Assembly (NCBI GenBank): GCA_031272005.1 | Contig: JAISUQ010000165.1 | Span: 1 to 6,565 of the forward strand | Source: Coriobacteriales bacterium | GTDB taxonomy: Bacteria > Actinomycetota > Coriobacteriia > Coriobacteriales > UBA8131 | Length of the DNA stretch: 6,565 nucleotides | Reading direction: 5' to 3' | In this document: positions 1-4,539 of the stretch, piece after piece | Position numbering within the stretch: the first letter of the stretch is position 1 | Layout: every line of letters begins with the position of its first letter | Translations under genes and position numbers: made by a program | Notes under the pieces: generated by a model | What the model saw: the letters and a program-made list of their open reading frames with translations, nothing else | Told to the model about the DNA's origin: nothing | Databases searched by the model: none

Positions 1-350
1 CCGAGGACGGCAGCGAGCCACCAAAAAACCCGGTCTTCTACGTCAACCCGGTGGTCAAGCGACTCTGGGGAGAGAAGGTCAGCGGGGATGAGGGCTGTCT
101 GTCCATCCCGGGGATCAGCATTCCCATTGAGCGCTACAACAACATCGAGCTGGAAGCCCTGGACCTGCAAGGTCAGCCGTTTCATACTGAAGTCGAGGGC
201 TTTGCCGCCCGGGCGCTGCAGCACGAGCTGGACCACCTGGAAGGCACAACGATGTTTGAGCATCTGGAGCCGATAGAGCGTATCAAGTACTTCCAGGAGT
301 ATGAAGCCGCACTGGCAGCCGGAGCGAAGCCGGGGGATACCGGCAAGTAA
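1..350 (+). CDS. def: Peptide deformylase, 3' part (5' end outside window)
   Basis: Peptide deformylase is a cytoplasmic metallohydrolase that removes the N-formyl group from the initiator methionine of new proteins. The frame is open from the window edge (first full codon at 3) and gives 115 residues to the TAA at 348-350. Two of the three family motifs are visible: EGCLSIPG (Cys codon 96-98), whose Cys is a metal ligand, and QHELDHLEG (His codons 222-224 and 234-236), the HExxH metal site with the catalytic Glu. Motif 1 (GxGLAAxQ) must lie upstream of the window, so roughly 60-70 residues are missing. The GTG at 51 is an internal Val, not a start. In many bacteria def directly precedes fmt; here an opposite-strand gene separates them. 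Identity is firm from the motifs; the tail ending KPGDTGK is less conserved. Confidence 0.96.
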   Translation, partial: EDGSEPPKNPVFYVNPVVKRLWGEKVSGDEGCLSIPGISIPIERYNNIELEALDLQGQPFHTEVEGFAARALQHELDHLEGTTMFEHLEPIERIKYFQEYEAALAAGAKPGDTGK

Positions 351-357
351 GCAAGCC

Positions 358-391
358 GTGGGTTGAATTGCGTTGTGGGTTGAATCGCGTG
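358..391. repeat. Imperfect 17-bp tandem duplication after def
   Basis: Two adjacent 17-bp units starting GTGGGTTGAAT lie at 358-374 and 375-391. They match at 15 of 17 positions, differing at 369/386 and 374/391. They sit in the 77-base gap between the convergent def and small membrane protein genes. No hairpin followed by a T-run is visible in this gap on either strand, so no intrinsic terminator can be named here. Confidence 0.75.
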
Positions 392-427
392 TAGCGGAAT
401 TGCCGGGATTGCCGCGTCTTCTCCCTG

Positions 428-853
428 CTACTTTTTGAAGGTGTAGGTGGCGCCGCTGATCTTCAGCTCCAGGCTGCTGCCGTGTTTGGTGCCGTTGAAG
501 CGGCCGCCCCGATCGGGGCTTTTGAACACCACCTGGTTGCCGTCGATGCTATAGGTGCCAACGCTGTCGGTGCCATAAAGCATCAGATGGAAGGTATTGT
601 CGGCGGAGATGGTCAGCACGAAGTCGTCGCTGGTATAGCCGATGTCGCCGAGGGTCTCGACCGTATAGGTGACACTGAGCTGCTCGACGCTGACTATCCG
701 GTAGCTGCCAACCAGGCTGGACTGGCTGGGCCCCATGCTGCTGAGCAGGATGATTGGTGGCGGAATCAGCAGAATGGCGCAGATGACGACCAGGACCATC
801 GGATTGATATTGCCGAGTGACTTGAAAACGCCTTTTTTCTCAGTATCAGACAC
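428..853 (-). CDS. Small membrane-anchored protein with beta-rich outer domain, function unknown
   Basis: 141 residues, starting at GTG (853-851) and ending TAG (430-428). A G-run (GGGGG) about 9-10 nt before the GTG may serve as a weak ribosome binding site. Residues 1-17 are short and charged. Residues about 18-38 form one hydrophobic membrane segment (LVVICAILLI, then PPPIILL). Residues 45-141 alternate hydrophobic and polar residues, with GTYSIDGNQVVF and a final ATYTFKK. This resembles the lipocalin-like or META-like small anchored domains of Gram-positive bacteria that read GxYxxxGnxV...YTFkk. The Cys at 25 lacks a proper lipobox, so it looks like an N-terminal membrane anchor rather than a lipoprotein. 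The gene is convergent with def and divergent from fmt, so it interrupts the usual def-fmt order. I do not recognise a named family; the coding call rests on the coherent membrane-plus-beta architecture. Confidence 0.72.
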   Translation of the reverse strand: MSDTEKKGVFKSLGNINPMVLVVICAILLIPPPIILLSSMGPSQSSLVGSYRIVSVEQLSVTYTVETLGDIGYTSDDFVLTISADNTFHLMLYGTDSVGTYSIDGNQVVFKSPDRGGRFNGTKHGSSLELKISGATYTFKK

Positions 854-976
854 CCTGTTGCAACCCCCGCAGTAGATTTACCGTAGTCTGTAATGATACC
901 AGTAACTGAGGAAAAGGCGAAATGGTAGACTGATTGAATCTGTTGGAATGACGAAACGTTACTGTTCAAGTTCCCT

Positions 977-1085
977 GTCATGCTGAAAGCTGCGCGGCAG
1001 TGAGAGTCGCGCAGCAGCTGGCTGGCATCTGGCTGGCCAGCAAGGCTCAGGGCTTGAGCCCTCGCTGCGTGGGAGTCAGGATGAC
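977..1085. repeat. Hairpin-rich element with imperfect terminal inverted repeats (MITE/REP-like candidate)
   Basis: The left end GTCATGCTGA (977-986) and right end TCAGGATGAC (1076-1085) are inverted copies matching at 9 of 10 positions, 109 bp end to end. Inside are a perfect 8-bp stem GCTGCGCG / CGCGCAGC (989-996 and 1008-1015, 11-nt loop), a palindrome at 1032-1041, and a 6-bp stem GGCTCA / TGAGCC (1044-1049 and 1055-1060, 5-nt loop). Part of the first stem (1010-1015) could instead pair with GCTGCG at 1064-1069. GTCATCCTGA-type ends resemble dispersed intergenic repeats seen in several bacterial groups; that link is from memory. No target-site duplication is obvious. It could instead be a structured fmt leader RNA. 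Confidence 0.5.
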
Positions 1086-1110
1086 GAGCGGGGTGCGGGT
1101 ACCCTAGGCG

Positions 1111-1144
1111 CCGTTTCGCTGTCTGGACCGTTTCGCTGTCTGGA
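1111..1144. repeat. Perfect 17-bp tandem duplication upstream of fmt
   Basis: Two identical 17-bp units CCGTTTCGCTGTCTGGA lie at 1111-1127 and 1128-1144. The second copy ends in GGA, which forms the first three bases of the fmt Shine-Dalgarno sequence GGAGG (1142-1146). The first copy is followed by CC, so only one functional ribosome site results. Confidence 0.9.
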
Positions 1145-1156
1145 GGTTATGTCGTG
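1142..1156 (+). promoter_or_regulatory. fmt ribosome binding site and GTG start
   Basis: GGAGG (1142-1146) stands 7 nt before GTG (1154-1156). The nearby ATG at 1149 runs into a stop after three codons, and the next in-frame ATG (1172) would remove the first beta strand of the Rossmann-like fold (LNVVFMGTP). This fixes GTG 1154 as the fmt start. Confidence 0.85.
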
Positions 1157-2080
1157 TTGAATGTGGTTTTCATGGGAACGCCGGAGTTTGCCGTGCCGAG
1201 CCTGCAGGCATTGGCGGCTGATGAGCATTATGCGCTGCAGCTGGTACTGACCAGGCCGGATGCCGCCTCCGGGCGCGGCAAGACCCTGCTGCCCTCGGCG
1301 GTGCGGGTTAGCGCTGAGGCTTTGGGGTTGCCGGTCAGTACGCCCACCGGCGGGCTGGAGCCGCAAGAACTGCCGCCCCTGGCATCCGCGCCGGACTTCG
1401 TGGTGGTCGCCGCCTACGGACGCATCCTGCCCGACGCACTGCTCAGCTGGCCGCGCCTGGGCTGCATCAACGTCCACGCCTCGCTGTTGCCGCGCTGGCG
1501 GGGAGCAGCGCCGGTGCAGCGGGCCATCCTGGCGGGAGATATCGAGGCCGGCGTCAGCATCATGCGTATGGAATCCGGTTTGGACACCGGCGCTTTCTGC
1601 GCGCAGGCCAGCGTCCCGATAGCCGACAAGGACGCCAGCACGCTGAGCGCCGAGTTAGCTCAGGTTGGCGCCCAACTGCTGCTGGCCGCGCTGCCTGCCA
1701 TCGCCGCTGGCACAGCCAGTTGGCAGGAGCAGGAGCACTCTGAGGTAACCTACGCCAATAAGGTGGAGAAACACGAGCTGTTGCTCAGCCCGCAGGCTTC
1801 GGCTGTTGATAACCTGCGCCGCGTCCGGGCTGCCAGTGACAGCGCTCCGGCCCGTTGCGTGGTGGCCGAACGGTCCGCGACAGTGCTGAAAGCCAACATG
1901 GCCCGCGAGGTCGATGCTGTGCCAGGCCAGCTGTTGGTCATCGGCAAGCATCTGTATCTGGGTACTGCCGACGGCGCCATCGAGCTGATCAGCATCAAGC
2001 CCGACGGCAAGCAGGCCATGCCGGCGGCGGCTTTCGCTGCCGGGTTACGCGGCGCGACCCAACTGTGGGACAGCCTGTGA
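1154..2080 (+). CDS. fmt: Methionyl-tRNA formyltransferase
   Basis: Fmt transfers a formyl group from 10-formyl-tetrahydrofolate to Met on initiator tRNA, in the cytoplasm. The 308 residues compare with 315 in E. coli, so the gene is complete. The N-terminal formyltransferase domain (about 1-205) opens with VVFMGTPEFAVPSL and contains the loop TRPDAASGRGK. The catalytic motif INVHASLLPRWRGAAP puts Asn at 106 and His at 108, and SGLDTGAF puts Asp at 144. These are the same numbers as the catalytic triad of the E. coli enzyme. The C-terminal domain (about 206-308), which helps hold the tRNA, is more divergent but present. Start: GTG with GGAGG 7 nt upstream. Its TGA stop (2078-2080) overlaps the rsmB GTG start, which implies translational coupling. 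Nothing is missing from the active site. Confidence 0.97.
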   Translation: MLNVVFMGTPEFAVPSLQALAADEHYALQLVLTRPDAASGRGKTLLPSAVRVSAEALGLPVSTPTGGLEPQELPPLASAPDFVVVAAYGRILPDALLSWPRLGCINVHASLLPRWRGAAPVQRAILAGDIEAGVSIMRMESGLDTGAFCAQASVPIADKDASTLSAELAQVGAQLLLAALPAIAAGTASWQEQEHSEVTYANKVEKHELLLSPQASAVDNLRRVRAASDSAPARCVVAERSATVLKANMAREVDAVPGQLLVIGKHLYLGTADGAIELISIKPDGKQAMPAAAFAAGLRGATQLWDSL

Positions 2081-2220
2081 GCAAGGCAGATAAGGCCAAC
2101 CTGGCCGGCAAGGTCGACAAAGCCGGCAAGTCCAGCGTGACCGGCAAGCCCAGCAAGGCCTGCATGACCAGCAAGGCTGACAAGGCCGGCAATGCCAGCA
2201 AGCCCAGCAAGCCCAGCAAG
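2077..2220 (+). repeat. 9-bp-period repeat coding a x-x-Lys tail of RsmB
   Basis: The first 48 codons of rsmB divide into 16 tripeptides. All twelve lysines of the tail fall at residues divisible by three (3, 6, 12, 15, 18, 24, 27, 33, 36, 42, 45, 48). The four other third positions hold Leu9, Val21, Met30 and Asn39, three of them with codons of the form NTG. Typical units are ASK, PSK, ADK and AGK. The last three DNA units, AGCAAGCCC, AGCAAGCCC and AGCAAGGCC (2197-2223), are nearly identical. The register begins at the GTG start, which supports that start. The tail should be positively charged, disordered and able to bind nucleic acid; this is inferred. Confidence 0.9.
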
Positions 2221-3510
2221 GCCACTCCCGCCCGACTATTGGCTCTGCGCGTCACTGGCGAGCTGCGCCAGCGCTCGGCCTATGCCGCCTACCTGCTGGA
2301 AAGCGAGGTCCGCCCGGCCGAGCTGCCGCAACCAGAGCGGGATTTTGCCGAGTTGCTGGTGCTCGGTGTGGCCGCCACCTTTGGCGAGTTGGACCTGCTG
2401 ATAGATGGTGCACTGGGCAAGGGTCACCTGCAACATCGGGTGCGCGACGCGTTGCGCCTGAGCACCTGGGAGCTGGTCTTTTTGGGCAAGGAGCCCTGGG
2501 TGGCCGTCAGTCAGGGGGTGGAGCTGGTGCGCTCCGTGGCACCACAGGCCGCCGGTCTGGCCAATAAAGTGTTACACGAAATAGCAAATATAATGGAGCT
2601 GGACCCAGCCCACGGTGGCTTTCCTTTTGGCGACCCCGCAACAGACGACACTGCCCTGGCCCATCAGCAGGCCTTTCCGCTCTGGCTGGCACAACGCCTG
2701 ATAGCCGATCTGGGGCGCGAGGCCGCCGTCGCCTTCATGCAGGCCTCCAATCAACCGGCTCCCAATTATCTCTGGCAGAGCCCGGATGGTACGGCGTTGG
2801 GTATCGACGAGTCGGCTCAGGCGGTGGCCCGGCTGGCAACGCCAGCGGTCGGGCAGCCCTATCTGGAGGTCGGTGCCGGGCGTGGCGGCAAGACGGTACT
2901 GCTGCAACACCTGGCCGCCGCAGGCGCTGGGCGGCCCACCCTGCATGTCGCCCTGGATCTGTCAGCGGGCAAGCGCAAGGTTCTGGAGCAGCGCATTGAG
3001 CAATTCCGATTGCAGAACGTGCGTATCGTCTGCGGCGACGTTCTTCAACTGGACACGCTGATAACCGAGCAGGACCTGCCAGTCCGGTATGCTGGCGCGC
3101 TGATTGATGCACCCTGCTCCGGCACCGGCACGCTGCGCCGCCATCCGGAGATCCGCTGGCGCCTGACCCCCGAAGCTGTCACCACCCTGGCCGACCAGGG
3201 GCTGGCCATGCTTCAGGCCGTGGCGCCGCATATCGCCCCCGGCGGCTTTATCGTCTACTCCACCTGCAGCGCTTTGCGGGAGGAGAACGAGCAGGTTGTG
3301 GAGCGATTCCTGGCTGCGCAGGCCGTCGCCGACAGGCAATTTGTCGACGCGCAACTCGCCGACATCAAACCCGCCGGCACGCAGCCGGCTGGCTCGCAAC
3401 TGCCCGGCAGGCGACTCGCCGACATGCAACTGGTCGGCCAGTATCTGCGCACGCAGTTGACGCCCGGCAGCGCTGATGCCCATTTTGCCGCCCGCCTGGA
3501 GCGTCGATGA
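2077..3510 (+). CDS. rsmB: 16S rRNA (cytosine-5) methyltransferase RsmB, with unusual repeat tail and insertion
   Basis: RsmB uses S-adenosylmethionine to make m5C at position 967 (E. coli numbering) of 16S rRNA. The 477 residues fall into four parts. Residues 1-50 are a Lys-rich tripeptide-repeat tail. Residues 51-175 form a NusB-like RNA-binding domain (ARLLALRVTGELRQRSAY...). A short linker holds NQPAP (225-229). The methyltransferase fold follows. SAM motif I is EVGAGRGGKT (264-273), motif IV is DAPCSGTGTLRRHPEIRWR with Cys347, and motif VI is YSTCSALREEN with Cys397; both Cys of this family's mechanism are present. A pentapeptide repeat interrupts the C-terminal part (415-454) before the final HFAARLERR. 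The linker between NQPAP and motif I is about 35 residues, much shorter than in E. coli RsmB. Start GTG 2077 overlaps the fmt stop (GTGA), with GGGA 6 nt upstream; ATG 2164 (Met30) is the alternative start. It overlaps rarD by ATGA. Confidence 0.94.
   Translation: MSKADKANLAGKVDKAGKSSVTGKPSKACMTSKADKAGNASKPSKPSKATPARLLALRVTGELRQRSAYAAYLLESEVRPAELPQPERDFAELLVLGVAATFGELDLLIDGALGKGHLQHRVRDALRLSTWELVFLGKEPWVAVSQGVELVRSVAPQAAGLANKVLHEIANIMELDPAHGGFPFGDPATDDTALAHQQAFPLWLAQRLIADLGREAAVAFMQASNQPAPNYLWQSPDGTALGIDESAQAVARLATPAVGQPYLEVGAGRGGKTVLLQHLAAAGAGRPTLHVALDLSAGKRKVLEQRIEQFRLQNVRIVCGDVLQLDTLITEQDLPVRYAGALIDAPCSGTGTLRRHPEIRWRLTPEAVTTLADQGLAMLQAVAPHIAPGGFIVYSTCSALREENEQVVERFLAAQAVADRQFVDAQLADIKPAGTQPAGSQLPGRRLADMQLVGQYLRTQLTPGSADAHFAARLERR
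3319..3438 (+). repeat. 15-bp-period repeat coding a pentapeptide insertion in RsmB
   Basis: Eight pentapeptide units fill RsmB residues 415-454, with loose consensus x-Gln-Leu/Pro-Ala-Asp/Gly. Examples are AQLAD, TQPAG, SQLPG, RRLAD and MQLVG. At the DNA level many units end CTCGCCGAC or close to it; the 12-mer ACTCGCCGACAT recurs exactly at 3354-3365 and 3414-3425, 60 bp or four units apart. The following residues (QYLRT, QLTPG) partly keep the pattern but match the ordinary C-terminal RsmB segment. The repeat sits between motif VI and the final strands of the methyltransferase fold, probably as a surface loop. Confidence 0.8.
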
Positions 3511-4454
3511 GCACGCCGCACACCGCCAACACTTCGCCCGCAACCGCCGCCGCCTCCCGTCGCCGCACCCGCAACGGACTTCTGGCCTCCATCGGCTGCT
3601 CAATGCTCTGGGGCGTGCTGCCCATCTACTGGAACCAGCTGTCGGGCAGCAGTTTTGTGGAGATTATCGGCCACCGGATGTTCTGGAGCGCAGTCCTGTT
3701 GCTTGTGGTCAGCAGTCTGTTCGCCAAGGCCGATTTGCGCAGTCTGCTGCGCCAGCGCCGGGCCTGGCGGATACTCGGCAGCGCCGGGTTGATCATCACG
3801 GGCATCAGCCTGCTCTACGTCTATATGGTGATCTCCGGACGCATCGTCGAGGCAGCGCTGGCCTACTACATCAATCCGCTGACCAATATCCTCTTCGGCG
3901 CCATCTTCTTCCGTGAACGTCTGAAGCCGCTGGAGGCGGCAGCCACCGTGCTGGCATTGGTCGGCGTGCTCTATTTCACTGTGGATTACGGACACTTCCC
4001 GGCCTTCTCCATCATTCTGGCCGTGATCACCACACTGTATGCGGCTATCAAGAAGACTGGTGGTTATCCGGTGCTCCCGGCGATGACCATGGAGAGCACC
4101 TTGATGTTGCCCGTCGCAATCGGTCTGTTGGCGGCGACCTTCATCCTGCCTGGCCAAACCTTCATGGTCTTCGACGGCCCCAGCGGCTTTGCCGGTGGTA
4201 TGCGCACCACATTGCTGCTGATTGGCGGCGGGGCGGCCATCACCTTGCCTTATCTGCTCTACTCCAAAGCCGCCAACGACATCTCCCTGACCTGGATGGG
4301 CTTTACCCAGTACATCGAGCCCACACTGACGCTGTTGATTGGCGTTTTTCTCTACGGAGAGGCCTTCACTCAGGCTCATCTGGTTTGCTTTGTCTGCATC
4401 TGGGCCGGCCTGCTGCTGGTGAGTTTGCAGATGTTGCGCCGCTCATCAGGATGA
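3507..4454 (+). CDS. rarD: RarD-type EamA-family transporter
   Basis: This is a 315-residue inner-membrane protein of the drug/metabolite transporter superfamily (EamA repeats), expected to have about ten membrane segments. After a soluble Ser/Thr/Ala/Arg-rich start (1-23) come the RarD hallmarks: LLASIGCSMLWGVLPIYW (25-42), HRMFWSAVLLL (56-66), the loop-helix AYYINPLTNILFGAIFFRERL (119-139), YAAIKKTGGYP (178-188), MEST (195-198), and QYIEPTLTLLIGVFLYGEAF (268-287) followed by a FVCIWAGLLL helix. The substrate is not known for most RarD proteins; chloramphenicol sensitivity is the historical phenotype of the E. coli member, and I cannot name a substrate here. ATG 3507 overlaps the rsmB stop (ATGA), with GGAG (3498-3501) 5 nt upstream, so it is the third gene of the coupled unit. 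The stop codon lies inside a probable terminator hairpin. Confidence 0.93.
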   Translation: MSTPHTANTSPATAAASRRRTRNGLLASIGCSMLWGVLPIYWNQLSGSSFVEIIGHRMFWSAVLLLVVSSLFAKADLRSLLRQRRAWRILGSAGLIITGISLLYVYMVISGRIVEAALAYYINPLTNILFGAIFFRERLKPLEAAATVLALVGVLYFTVDYGHFPAFSIILAVITTLYAAIKKTGGYPVLPAMTMESTLMLPVAIGLLAATFILPGQTFMVFDGPSGFAGGMRTTLLLIGGGAAITLPYLLYSKAANDISLTWMGFTQYIEPTLTLLIGVFLYGEAFTQAHLVCFVCIWAGLLLVSLQMLRRSSG

Positions 4455-4468
4455 ACGGGTGCTTTTTT
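4436..4468 (+). terminator. Probable intrinsic terminator of the fmt-rsmB-rarD unit
   Basis: An imperfect hairpin spans 4436-4462. The left arm starts at GCGCC (4436-4440) and pairs with GGTGC (4458-4462, one G-T pair). A bulged G and one C/A mismatch follow, then TCAT (4443-4446) pairs with ATGA (4451-4454) around a CAGG loop. Six T residues (4463-4468) follow directly. The hairpin contains the last codons and the stop of rarD. The stem is not perfect, so read-through into the FIST gene is possible. Confidence 0.55.
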
Positions 4469-4499
4469 GGGCTAAAGTGCTGCGCGGGTATGCTATATT
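4467..4499 (+). promoter_or_regulatory. Candidate extended -10 promoter for the FIST-kinase unit
   Basis: TGCTATATT (4491-4499) is an extended -10 element: TG, one base, then TATATT. It lies 37 nt before the FIST ATG, in a locally AT-rich patch within GC-rich DNA. A weak -35-like TTGGGC (4467-4472) is 16 nt from an alternative -10, TATGCT (4489-4494), and 21 nt from TATATT, so the extended -10 is the better reading. Its place right after the terminator supports a new transcription unit. Confidence 0.5.
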
Positions 4500-4521
4500 C
4501 TTTCATCAAGGAGCGACAGCA

Positions 4522-4539
4522 GGATAAGGGGCAAACATG
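4522..4539 (+). promoter_or_regulatory. Ribosome binding site of the FIST gene
   Basis: GGATAAGGGG (4522-4531) ends 5 nt before ATG 4537. The same octamer GGATAAGG recurs at 5802-5809, 5 nt before the kinase ATG (5815). A separate AAGGAG (4508-4513) is too far from any start codon to be used. Confidence 0.7.

Larger units (their letters stand above)
854..1153. other. Divergent intergenic region between the small membrane gene and fmt
   Basis: This 300-base gap must carry the control regions of both divergent genes. I see no coding sequence I can support in it. The part next to the minus-strand gene (854-975) is relatively AT-rich, as expected for promoter DNA, but I find no convincing -35/-10 pair for either gene. 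From 977 to 1085 lies a GC-rich, hairpin-rich element with inverted-repeat ends. From 1111 to 1144 lies a 17-bp perfect tandem duplication that runs into the fmt ribosome binding site. Two further structures sit inside: a 9-bp direct repeat CTGGCTGGC (1018-1026, 1029-1037) and the palindrome GCTGGCCAGC (1032-1041). Confidence 0.6.

Noticed and set aside
482..820. 112-codon plus-strand frame opposite the small membrane protein gene
   Set aside because: The minus-strand frame has a coherent membrane anchor plus beta-rich domain; this one has no motif or plausible start signal.
900..964. 7-bp inverted repeat CAGTAAC / GTTACTG (900-906, 958-964)
   Set aside because: A 7-bp match at this spacing is expected about once by chance in a region of this size.
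1044..1060. Stem GGCTCA / TGAGCC as an intrinsic terminator
   Set aside because: No T-run follows on either strand, so it is kept only as part of the structured element.
1855..2076. Upstream extension of the rsmB frame into fmt
   Set aside because: It would overlap 74 codons of conserved fmt. The overlapping GTG at 2077 has a ribosome site and starts the tripeptide register, so the extension is not needed.
2589..2594. Perfect TATAAT inside rsmB as an internal promoter
   Set aside because: At 16-18 nt spacing the upstream hexamers (around 2565-2571) do not resemble TTGACA, and there is no TGn extension. It is reported only as part of an AT-rich island.
2962..3603. 213-codon minus-strand frame opposite the rsmB 3' half
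   Set aside because: It is the shadow of rsmB motifs IV and VI in the opposite frame, with no recognisable domain or ribosome site.
4446..4454. TCAGGATGA at the rarD end matching the right end of the 977-1085 element
   Set aside because: It is coding sequence plus stop, has no inverted partner nearby, and the shared 9-mer can arise by chance.
4508..4513. AAGGAG upstream of the FIST gene as ribosome binding site
   Set aside because: It is 23 nt before the ATG with no alternative start codon at a usable distance; AAGGGG (4526-4531) fits better.
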